Assembly: GCA_029861675.1 (NCBI GenBank)
Contig: JAOTYV010000316.1
Coordinates: forward strand, 1-5,182
Source of the DNA: Alphaproteobacteria bacterium
Lineage (GTDB): Bacteria > Pseudomonadota > Alphaproteobacteria > UBA8366
Reading direction: 5' to 3'
Length of the DNA: 5,182 nt
The notes beneath the pieces are model-generated. The model was not told the origin of the DNA. It worked only from the letters and a program-made list of their open reading frames with translations, and did not search any database. The translations under genes were made by a program, and so were the position numbers. Shown here piece after piece: positions 1 to 5,182 of the stretch; position 1 is the first letter of the stretch; every line of letters begins with the position of its first letter.

Positions 1-210
1 GCCGAGAAATATTCGGCTCAACGATCCGGTTAGGATCGGTGTACCCGCGAGCAATCCGAACTGCGTATCCGAGAGTCCCAGGTCCTGTTTGATTTTGACG
101 CCGATGATCGAAAAGATCGTCCAGACGGCGAAGCACACGGTGAAGGCCAAAGTGCTCATGCCGAGTATGCGCGTCTGTTGCGAAGACGTTACCGAGTCGA
201 GTCCGTTCAT
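1..210 (-). CDS. narK: NarK-type nitrate/nitrite MFS transporter, N-terminal part (cut by window edge)
   Basis: Only the first 70 codons are present; the gene continues past the left edge. From the ATG at 210-208 the protein reads a short polar N-terminus and then LGMSTLAFTVCFAVWTIFSI (residues 16-35), followed by IGVKIKQDLGLSDTQFGLL and GTPILTGSLSRIFLG (56-70). This is the typical start of NarK/NNP-family inner-membrane transporters: TM1, a loop with the Leu-Ser-Asp-Thr-Gln-Phe-Gly pattern, and TM2. Family members carry nitrate in and/or nitrite out, for respiration or assimilation. Arg66 in TM2 probably matches the TM2 arginine that binds the anion in NNP proteins (inference). A good ribosome site, GAGGGG, lies 9 bases upstream (225-220 on the minus strand). 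An FNR-type dyad lies about 100 bases upstream. The family call is firm. Direction of transport and the partner nitrate reductase cannot be judged from this fragment. Confidence 0.92.
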   Translation of the reverse strand, partial: MNGLDSVTSSQQTRILGMSTLAFTVCFAVWTIFSIIGVKIKQDLGLSDTQFGLLAGTPILTGSLSRIFLG

Positions 211-302
211 GCGTGTCGTCCCCTCGGCTACAAGGCCGCCCACTCTCTGGGGGCTGGCGAATTGCCGCGGGAGGATATTCCAACGCGAAGGCGATGAAGG
301 AT

Positions 303-316
303 TTAATTCAGATCAA
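303..316 (-). promoter_or_regulatory. FNR/Anr/Dnr-type binding site upstream of narK
   Basis: The plus strand reads TTAAT-TCAG-ATCAA and the minus strand TTGAT-CTGA-ATTAA. This matches the FNR-family consensus TTGAT-N4-ATCAA at 9 of 10 defined positions with exact spacing. The dyad centre is at 309.5. In a class II promoter (site centred at -41.5) narK transcription would start near 268. The AT-containing stretch GAATAT at 280-275 on the minus strand then falls at about -12 to -7, although it is a poor match to TATAAT, as is common in activated promoters. NarK genes are often controlled by FNR or by the related NO-sensing Dnr/NnrR regulators. The sequence alone cannot say which family member binds. 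Confidence 0.65.
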
Positions 317-470
317 AGACGCGGCAGGTACGAAGAAAAAGATGCGTTTGCACCTGTCCTTGCCAAGAATCTTGCCAGCGTACCTCGATCGTGCGGCCGC
401 AAACGGTCCTCGGGCCGAGAATTTCCGCGTCATAGTCTCGGCGCCACCAATTTTAACGATCTTTCGTGCT

Positions 471-485
471 GAGCCGTAGCGGCTC
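471..485 (-). terminator. Hairpin after the protease gene, possible weak terminator
   Basis: GAGCCG-TAG-CGGCTC forms a perfect 6-bp stem with a 3-base loop, 27 bases beyond the protease stop codon. Flanking TGCT and AGCA could extend the stem across a 3-base bulge. There is no T-run after it in the protease direction, so it is not a canonical intrinsic terminator. It may protect the 3' end or act with Rho. Confidence 0.3.
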
Positions 486-512
486 GCGAGCAATTCCGAA
501 GTTGGAGGCGGG

Positions 513-1961
513 CTACGGGGCGGCGGCCGGCGTGGATAACGCCGGTTTGGCCGGGTCGACCGGCGGTCCCGCCTCGGCGGTCTGTTGGGACGTGTAATTG
601 CCTTGCCCGGCGATCAGATCCAGGCCTTCGATGGCGAATTCCCGGTCCATGTAATTGAACCATGCACCATAGCTGGCGGACGCTCGCACAATCTCGATCC
701 GGACCTTGCGACCCTGCTTCTTCGTTTCGGTCAGCTGCCGGAACAGCGTCCGTACGCTGCTATGGCGCTCGCCGTTCACGGTGGTGACCACATCCCACGT
801 TGCGAAGCCCAGGCTATCGGCGGTGGATCCGGGATCGACGTGGTGAATAACCAGGCCGTTATCCGCATTGATGGCCTGGCCGTCCCGGATGACCCGTGGG
901 CCGACGAGCATGCCGGAGACCCTGACGGCAAGACGGTCGGTAATATACGGGGCGGGTTTGAGGTCGCCCCGAATGGTGTGCTTCTCGCCTTTCCGCAGGA
1001 TGCCGAGGCGGACATCGCCAAGGTTGCCGCGGAGTGCGTGGATCAACTGCGTTTCGTTGACAATCCGGCCGGACCCTCCATTCGCGCTGACGATCTCATC
1101 GCCGGCTTTGAGCGGGAGCCGTGCCGCCGGTAGATACGTCCTGCCGACGATGACCGCCTTGCGGTCCACGGGCGGGATAAGAAACGCCACCGGCAGATGC
1201 GGCGGTGACGGATTCCCGCCGGCCTGTAGGATTTTCAGGATGCGGCATGCGAACACCATCGGGACGGCAAAATTCGTGTTCTGGTTCGATCCTCTGCCCA
1301 AGCTGGCCGTGTTGATTCCAACCACATGACCTGATTTCAGGCTGATGAGCGGTCCGCCCGAGTTGCCCGGATTAATTGATGCGTCCATCTGCAGCATGCC
1401 GGGTCCGTTGCTCGCCGTGGCGGAAATAATCCCCCGCGTGCCGGTGAAATCGAGGCCGAACGGATGGCCGAAGGCGCCGATGGGATGGCCGACCGGCGGG
1501 TCGCGGCGGCACCCGAGCGGCGCTGCAGCCAGGTCGGCATCGACCGCCGATGGGTCTATTTTCAGAACCGCCAGATCGAGATACGGGTCAACATAGACCT
1601 TGCGCACCTTGACGAAGGGTTTTCCCTTGAACGCAACGGTGACCGTTGCCGGCGAATGGCCGACCACATGCGCATTGGTCATGATCCAGCCGCGCTTGGC
1701 GTCGACGACGAACCCGGCGCCGCTATAGGAGCCTTTCTTGTCCTCGATGAAGGCGGTCGTGATCCGGGTCTTGATTTTGACGGTGTAAGCCACGGCGTTG
1801 CGAAACACTGTTTCCGCGTCCAGGGCGGCGGCGGGGCCTGGTAGGAGCACGGCGCTCAACAGGATCGCGCCGATCACGCCGACCACATGGCGCCGTCGGC
1901 GGAGCTTCGTACGGCCGCCGGACCGATGCGCGTTGCGTGACGTAGGCATTCTCGGCTTCAT
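513..1961 (-). CDS. Exported HtrA/DegP-family serine protease with two PDZ-like regions
   Basis: The 482-residue protein is a trypsin-fold (S1C) periplasmic protease, probably acting in envelope protein quality control. A basic N-region (KLRRRR, 19-24), a hydrophobic core (about 26-42) and Pro-Ala-Ala-Ala-Leu-Asp form a signal peptide, with likely cleavage near residue 46/47. The catalytic triad is visible: His98 in TNAHVV, Asp129 in LDLAVLKID, and Ser201 in NPGNSGGPL. Two PDZ-like regions follow, about 255-335 (core AGDEIVSANGG) and about 340-428 (GLVIHHVDPGSTADSLGF, then VTTVNGE). The tail after residue 460 is rich in Pro and Ala. Length fits HtrA/DegP/DegQ proteins (about 450-500). Two cysteines, 151 and 239, lie in the protease domain. 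The first PDZ region is divergent. The start at 1961 has only a weak ribosome site; the second Met (residue 5, 1949) is a possible alternative and would leave the signal peptide intact. It may share a transcript with the VOC gene upstream (108-base gap), although the AT-rich gap could carry its own promoter. Confidence 0.93.
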   Translation of the reverse strand: MKPRMPTSRNAHRSGGRTKLRRRRHVVGVIGAILLSAVLLPGPAAALDAETVFRNAVAYTVKIKTRITTAFIEDKKGSYSGAGFVVDAKRGWIMTNAHVVGHSPATVTVAFKGKPFVKVRKVYVDPYLDLAVLKIDPSAVDADLAAAPLGCRRDPPVGHPIGAFGHPFGLDFTGTRGIISATASNGPGMLQMDASINPGNSGGPLISLKSGHVVGINTASLGRGSNQNTNFAVPMVFACRILKILQAGGNPSPPHLPVAFLIPPVDRKAVIVGRTYLPAARLPLKAGDEIVSANGGSGRIVNETQLIHALRGNLGDVRLGILRKGEKHTIRGDLKPAPYITDRLAVRVSGMLVGPRVIRDGQAINADNGLVIHHVDPGSTADSLGFATWDVVTTVNGERHSSVRTLFRQLTETKKQGRKVRIEIVRASASYGAWFNYMDREFAIEGLDLIAGQGNYTSQQTAEAGPPVDPAKPALSTPAAAP

Positions 1962-2069
1962 CCCGAACTCATGAAGTTCTTACCCGGCACTATTTATGAC
2001 TGGGTCTGATTAATACTTCTTAAATCGGAAATAAAGCCCTCATCTCATTTGGTGATTACGTCGTATGAC
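1962..2069 (-). promoter_or_regulatory. AT-rich gap, possible protease promoter
   Basis: The 108 bases between the VOC stop and the protease start are clearly richer in A and T than the surroundings. On the minus strand they contain TATTAA and CATAAAT, either of which could serve as a -10 element, but no convincing -35 at 16-18 bases. I see no terminator hairpin with a T-run for the VOC gene. Both a separate promoter and read-through from the VOC gene are possible. Confidence 0.3.
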
Positions 2070-2489
2070 CTAGCACTGCATCAATTCAATACTTACGCCG
2101 TCGGGTGCGGAGACATAACAAAGCTTGCTTCCGTTCGCGGATTCCTTCAATTCGACGGGAAAAGTCACCCCTTTCGCGCGGAGTTCTTCACAAAACGCCG
2201 CGAGATCGCCCTCATACAGGAATCCGAAATGATCGGTGCCCCATTCGTTGTGGCTGGCGTAGTCGTCATATTGGCGAATGCCCGCGGCGGCGGCCGGGGT
2301 TTCGCCGGGACGCTGGCCGCGGACAATGATCGTCATGCCGCCGAGCTCGACAAAGATCTGCGGCGCGTTGCGGGTTACCGTCTCGGCGGCGATGGTGGCG
2401 CCGAAGACCCTAACGTACCATTCGGCCGATTGCTTTGGGGTCTCGCTGATGATGTGGACGTGGTCGAATTTTAGCGCCGGGTTGGTCAT
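2070..2489 (-). CDS. VOC-superfamily protein (glyoxalase/bleomycin-resistance/dioxygenase fold)
   Basis: This is a 139-residue single-domain soluble protein, probably cytoplasmic. It shows the paired beta-alpha-beta-beta-beta layout of the vicinal oxygen chelate family. The first module starts with KFDHVHIISETPKQSAEWYV (7-26), the usual opening strand and the helix with a Trp-Tyr pair. The second starts with GTDHFGFLYEGDLAAFCEEL (84-103) and ends in DGVSIELMQC (130-139). His10, His87 and Glu135 are well placed to bind a divalent metal, so it is more likely a metal-dependent enzyme (lyase, isomerase or dioxygenase) than a drug-binding resistance protein. His12 is an alternative to His10. The loop from 58 to 82 is rich in Gly and Ala. 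Ribosome site AAGAGG lies 6 bases before the ATG, so the start is secure. The gene is divergent from the reductase operon. The substrate cannot be told from the sequence. Confidence 0.88.
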   Translation of the reverse strand: MTNPALKFDHVHIISETPKQSAEWYVRVFGATIAAETVTRNAPQIFVELGGMTIIVRGQRPGETPAAAAGIRQYDDYASHNEWGTDHFGFLYEGDLAAFCEELRAKGVTFPVELKESANGSKLCYVSAPDGVSIELMQC

Positions 2490-2654
2490 GGGTGCCTCTT
2501 GTCTTTCGTCTGCGTGCCGGGCCGCTATCTTGCGGCTGCGTTACAGCGCATGCAAATGCCGCGACCTTGGCGCCGCGGGATTCGGTCCGAGTGACACCGC
2601 CGGCGCATGGCCCCATACTGTCGGCCGGGCAAGTTTTCACACCGGTTCTCCGTC
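2490..2654. promoter_or_regulatory. Divergent control region between the VOC gene and the reductase operon
   Basis: This 165-base region must hold the promoters for both directions. Near its middle-left are overlapping dyads: GCCGC-TATCTT-GCGGC (2521-2536); an imperfect one, TGC-g-GCTG-CGTTA-CAGC-GCA (2531-2550); and GCAT-GCAA-ATGC (2548-2559). Clustered dyads between divergent genes are typical of operators for LysR-, TetR- or MarR-type regulators. No regulator gene lies beside it in this window. I could not find convincing -35/-10 pairs. Confidence 0.35.
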
Positions 2655-3707
2655 ATGACCAAGCGTATCGCAATTTTCGGGGCTGGCGCCGTCGGCGGTT
2701 ATGTCGGCGGCCATCTGGGGCGCACGGGGCAGGATGTTTGCCTGATCGATCCCTGGCCCGAGCACGTCGACGCGATCAATACGACTGGGCTTCACCTGGA
2801 AGGCACGCAGGGCGACCATCTCGTGCGCGTCCCGGCGATGCACCTCCAGGAAATGCAGCGGTTGAGCAGGACGCCCATCGATATTGCGATTTTGTGCACG
2901 AAGTCCTTCGATACCGAGTGGGCGACCTATGCGATGAAACAGTATCTGGCGCCCGGCGGTTATCTCGTGTCGATGCAGAACGGCATGAACGAGGAACAAA
3001 TTGCGGCGGTCGCGGGCTGGGATCGCACCGTCGGGTGTATCGTCAGCACGATCAGCGTCAATTGCTACGCGCCGGGGCGCATCAAACGATTCCAGCAACC
3101 GGGCGGCAGCAGGCATACGGTGTTCCGGGTCGGCGAGGTGCATGGGCGGATCACCCCGCGCGCGAGCACGCTCGCCGAAATCCTCGGCCAGATCGACAGC
3201 GCCGCGGTAACCCGGAACCTCTGGGGCGAGCGCTGGACCAAACTGACGACCAACAGCATCACCCACGGCATCCTGGGGGCGACCGGGCTCGACAACCGGT
3301 CGGTCTATGTGGAGCGCGGCAAGGCGCACGGACTCGGTATCAAGCTGGCGGGCGAGGCGATTGCCGTAGGCCGCGCGCTGGGCTTCGGCATCGGCACGAT
3401 TCTTGGGATTGCACCCGATGACTGGTGCGGTGCGGCGGCCGGCGACGGGGCGGCGCTCGATACCGTGCGGGCCGGGCTCGCCCATTGGATGACCACGCTC
3501 ACCGAGCCGTCACAATCCTCCGTCGGCCGGGATGTCACGCGGGGGCGGCGGTCCGAGATCGAGTACACCAATGGCCTGATCGCGGCCAAGGGCGAACAGG
3601 TCGGCGTGCCGGCGCCGACCCATGCTGCGTTGACCCGGGTGATCCTGCGGATCGACCGGGGCGCGCTCCTGCCCGATCCCGCGAATATCGAGGAAATTCC
3701 CCTGTGA
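2655..3707 (+). CDS. Ketopantoate reductase-family NAD(P)H dehydrogenase (PanE/ApbA family)
   Basis: The 350-residue cytoplasmic oxidoreductase has an N-terminal Rossmann domain, MTKRIAIFGAGAVGGYVGG, with the GxGxxG turn at residues 9-14. It has CTKSFDT (Lys83) and MQNGMNEEQ (Asn109), which match cofactor/substrate-contact positions of E. coli PanE. The C-terminal helical domain carries ERWTKLTTNS (192-201), with Lys196 as the expected catalytic lysine and Asn200 four residues on, and RGRRSEIEYTNGL (297-308), with Glu301. All key residues are kept, so it should be active. It is longer than typical PanE (about 300), with extra sequence around 138-165 and 250-285, so it may reduce another 2-oxo acid or ketone rather than serve pantothenate synthesis. 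The start at 2655 is chosen because the Rossmann strand begins there. An in-frame ATG at 2607 would add 16 unlike residues. Neither start has a good ribosome site. It is followed after 43 bases by the quinone oxidoreductase, probably in the same operon. Confidence 0.88.
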   Translation: MTKRIAIFGAGAVGGYVGGHLGRTGQDVCLIDPWPEHVDAINTTGLHLEGTQGDHLVRVPAMHLQEMQRLSRTPIDIAILCTKSFDTEWATYAMKQYLAPGGYLVSMQNGMNEEQIAAVAGWDRTVGCIVSTISVNCYAPGRIKRFQQPGGSRHTVFRVGEVHGRITPRASTLAEILGQIDSAAVTRNLWGERWTKLTTNSITHGILGATGLDNRSVYVERGKAHGLGIKLAGEAIAVGRALGFGIGTILGIAPDDWCGAAAGDGAALDTVRAGLAHWMTTLTEPSQSSVGRDVTRGRRSEIEYTNGLIAAKGEQVGVPAPTHAALTRVILRIDRGALLPDPANIEEIPL

Positions 3708-3750
3708 GTGCGTGGTTCGAGCCTCCCCTCTCGGCTCTGGAGAAATAAAT

Positions 3751-4725
3751 ATGCGGGCGATCGTTTGCGAGAAATTGGGGTCGCCGGGCGATCTGGTGTT
3801 GCGCGAGCTGCCGGACCCGCCGGCCCCCGGCGCAGGCGAAATCAAGGTGGCGCTGACCGCGCGCGGCGTGCAATTCGTCGACGTCTTGATGGTGGCCGGT
3901 GAATACCAGACCAAGCCGCCGCTGCCCTTTATTCCCGGTGGCGAGGCGGCGGGGGAAGTGATTGCGGTGGGGCCGGATGTTGCGGATTTTGCGATCGGCG
4001 GCGCGGTGATGACCCGCCATTCGCCGGGCAGCTTTGCGGAATTGGCGACGATCCCGGCGAGCGCGGCCATGCCGGTGCCGAAAAACATGGATCTGATCCA
4101 CGCGGCGGGGTTTCGATCGGCCTATGCCACCTCCTATCATGCGCTGGTCCAGCGCGCCCGGTTGCAACCGGGCGAGGTGCTGCTGGTGCATGGCGCGGCC
4201 GGCGGCATCGGTCTCGCCGCCGTGCAAATCGGCAAGGTCTTGGGCGCGACCGTGATCGCCACCGCCGGCAGCGATGAAAAGCTCGCCGTGGTCGCGGCGA
4301 ACGGCGCCGATCATGTCATCAACTACACGCACGGCTTTCGCGACCGGGTCAAGGAACTGACCGGCGGACGCGGTGCGGATGTGATTTATGATCCGGTCGG
4401 TGCCGATGTGTTCGACGAATCCATGCGGTGCCTGAATTGGGGCGCGCGCATTTTGATCCTCGGTTTCGTCGGCGGCCGGGCGGCGTTGGCCAAGACAAAT
4501 CTGCTGTTGATCAAGGGGGCGTCGGCGGTCGGCGTGCGCATGGGCGGCTTCAATGAGTTCGAGCCGGAAACCGCGGCCGCCAATCTGCGCATGCTTGTCG
4601 AGTGGGCCGAGGCGGGAAAGATTGCGCCGCACGTCTCGCATACCTTTCCGCTCGATCGCGTCGCCGACGCCTTGCAGACGATCATCGACCGGAAAGTGAT
4701 CGGCAAATGCGTCATCACGAATTGA
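3751..4725 (+). CDS. Zinc-independent NADPH:quinone oxidoreductase family protein (MDR superfamily)
   Basis: The 324-residue enzyme has the length and layout of QOR/crotonase-like MDR reductases. The N-terminal GroES-like domain (about 1-115) contains GVQFVDVLMVAGEYQTKPPL and the conserved FIPGGEAAGEVIAVG (60-74). The nucleotide-binding domain contains LVHGAAGGIGLAAVQIGKVLGA (145-166), the family NADPH signature, with GADHVINY (185-192) at the second nucleotide strand. The Cys and His zinc ligands of alcohol dehydrogenases are absent, as expected for the zinc-free branch. It likely uses NADPH to reduce a quinone or an activated double bond; the true substrate is unknown. The ATG at 3751 follows an excellent ribosome site (GGAG, 8-base spacing). 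An in-frame GTG at 3712 would add 13 residues of no family character. It lies directly behind the ketopantoate-reductase-like gene and is probably co-transcribed with it. Confidence 0.92.
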   Translation: MRAIVCEKLGSPGDLVLRELPDPPAPGAGEIKVALTARGVQFVDVLMVAGEYQTKPPLPFIPGGEAAGEVIAVGPDVADFAIGGAVMTRHSPGSFAELATIPASAAMPVPKNMDLIHAAGFRSAYATSYHALVQRARLQPGEVLLVHGAAGGIGLAAVQIGKVLGATVIATAGSDEKLAVVAANGADHVINYTHGFRDRVKELTGGRGADVIYDPVGADVFDESMRCLNWGARILILGFVGGRAALAKTNLLLIKGASAVGVRMGGFNEFEPETAAANLRMLVEWAEAGKIAPHVSHTFPLDRVADALQTIIDRKVIGKCVITN

Positions 4726-4780
4726 CCTGATGGATTGAAATATCTGACGCGGTGTAGCGACGCGGCGCCATTTTATTTGC

Positions 4781-4825
4781 GATAGTGCGCGACCGCGATT
4801 GAGAATCGCTGGTCGAGTGCCTATC
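4781..4825 (+). other. Large imperfect hairpin between the quinone oxidoreductase and ABC transporter genes
   Basis: The inner stem is CGACC-GCGATT / AATCGC-t-GGTCG, 11 base pairs with one bulged T and a GAG loop (4790-4815). An outer arm, GATAG (4781-4785) with CTATC (4821-4825), extends it across an internal loop. It starts 56 bases after the oxidoreductase stop and ends 90 bases before the ABC start. No T-run follows on either strand, so it is not a standard intrinsic terminator. It could stabilise the 3' end of the upstream mRNA or be a structured 5' leader. A GC-rich stretch ending in ATTTTATTT (4770-4778) just before it is at best a weak terminator. Confidence 0.4.
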
Positions 4826-4914
4826 TTGTCGAGTATCTAAAACACATTCCGGAACCGCCGACGGTCCATTGTGCCAAGTGAAGCAAGGGCGGAAACTTTA
4901 GTGAGTTTACACAC

Positions 4915-5182
4915 GTGACAATTTCCGGCGACACAGCTTCGGTGGCGGGAACCGCCGGTTCGACTCCGACCGGTCGATCGGCGGTCAACGCGCGCGCCTA
5001 TGGGGGGCTGCCGGTCGATGAGCATCGCGGCCAGCGCGACGATTTTCAAATCCTGTGGCGTATTATCCGCATTGCGTTTCGCCATCGCGGGCTCGTCGCC
5101 GTCGCCGTCGCGACGACCCTCGCCGCCACCGCGTTTCAACTGCTCATTCCGCAATTGCTGGGCGACGCGGTGGATAGCGCGC
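4915..5182 (+). CDS. Exporter-type ABC transporter, N-terminal part (cut by window edge)
   Basis: The frame opens with GTG at 4915 and stays open for 89 codons to the window end. Residues 1-40 are a Gly/Ser/Thr- and Arg-rich cytoplasmic leader. Then DDFQILWRIIRIAFRHRGLV (42-61) leads into a first hydrophobic segment (about 59-80, rich in Ala and Val) and ends LLIPQLLGDAVDSA (76-89). The elbow helix followed by TM1 and the Pro-x-x-x-Gly-x-x-Val-Asp pattern is characteristic of fused permease-ATPase half-transporters of the MsbA/MDR type. The nucleotide-binding domain lies beyond the window, so the substrate and partner are unknown. An in-frame TGA at 4879 limits the start. No ATG is in frame before the membrane segment. 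GTG at 4915 has a modest ribosome site (GTGAG, 9 bases upstream); GTG at 4942 is the alternative. A promoter could not be placed with confidence. Confidence 0.8.
   Translation, partial: MTISGDTASVAGTAGSTPTGRSAVNARAYGGLPVDEHRGQRDDFQILWRIIRIAFRHRGLVAVAVATTLAATAFQLLIPQLLGDAVDSA

Larger units (their letters stand above)
211..512. other. Non-coding region upstream of narK
   Basis: This 302-base gap lies between the narK start and the protease stop. Reading frames crossing it (for example 294-479 on the plus strand) have no recognisable domain and little GC preference at third positions, so I regard it as non-coding. It holds the FNR-type dyad at 303-316, an AT-rich patch at 274-280 where a -10 element would be expected, the narK ribosome site at 220-225, and a small hairpin at 471-485 just beyond the protease stop. 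Confidence 0.6.

Noticed and set aside
294..479. Small plus-strand reading frame starting MKDLIQIKD in the narK upstream region
   Set aside because: There is no recognisable domain, third positions are not strongly GC-biased, and the frame spans the FNR-type dyad. It is more likely chance.
308..493. Basic 61-residue minus-strand frame with a TTG start
   Set aside because: It has no family resemblance, only a rare start codon and no good ribosome site, and it overlaps regulatory sequence.
2051..2070. Interrupted dyad GGTGAT-N8-ATGACC at the VOC stop codon
   Set aside because: It has only five matching pairs per arm, one interrupted, and lies at the 3' end of a gene with no T-run. It is within chance expectation.
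2637..3485. Long minus-strand open frame (282 codons) opposite the ketopantoate-reductase-like gene
   Set aside because: It is a mirror frame produced by GC-rich codon usage. The plus-strand protein carries clear family motifs and the antisense product has none.
3535..4641. Long minus-strand open frame (368 codons) opposite the quinone oxidoreductase gene
   Set aside because: The His/Arg/Gly-rich composition without any domain is typical of an antisense shadow. The plus-strand gene is unambiguous.
4851..4880. GGAAC that could be the -35 of an ECF-sigma promoter before the ABC gene
   Set aside because: No matching CGTT-like -10 is found at 16-17 bases downstream.
4957..4967. GGTTCGACTCC, which looks like a tRNA T-arm
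   Set aside because: The T-stem is imperfect, no acceptor, D or anticodon arm can be built upstream, and the site lies inside the ABC transporter frame.
4837..5154. Minus-strand frame of 105 codons at the right end
   Set aside because: It is antisense to the ABC transporter N-terminus, with charged low-complexity content and no recognisable motif.

Overview
This looks like ordinary chromosome from a GC-rich bacterium. The proteins resemble those of proteobacteria, and the mix of genes (nitrate transporter, periplasmic HtrA-type protease, ketopantoate-reductase-like and zinc-free quinone reductase enzymes) would suit an alphaproteobacterium. That placement is inferred from general appearance, not from a marker gene. 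I see no mobile element, CRISPR array, rRNA or tRNA gene, and no clear sign of an undescribed system.

Layout: three genes read leftward in the left half. The window opens inside the first 70 codons of a NarK-type nitrate/nitrite transporter (start at 210). After a 302-base non-coding stretch comes a 482-residue exported serine protease of the HtrA/DegP family (513-1961), then a 139-residue VOC (glyoxalase/dioxygenase-fold) protein (2070-2489). A 165-base divergent intergenic region separates these from the right half. There, a ketopantoate-reductase-family dehydrogenase (2655-3707) and a zinc-independent quinone oxidoreductase of the MDR superfamily (3751-4725) lie 43 bases apart and probably form an operon. 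After 189 bases holding a large imperfect hairpin, the N-terminus of an exporter-type ABC transporter begins at a GTG (4915) and runs off the window.

The best regulatory signal is an FNR/Dnr-type dyad (TTAAT-N4-ATCAA, 303-316) about 100 bases upstream of narK. It suggests that the transporter is induced under low oxygen or by nitrogen oxides. The divergent VOC gene and the reductase pair may form a small-molecule redox module with a shared control region, but substrates cannot be read from the sequence. The protease and the ABC transporter look like independent envelope functions.
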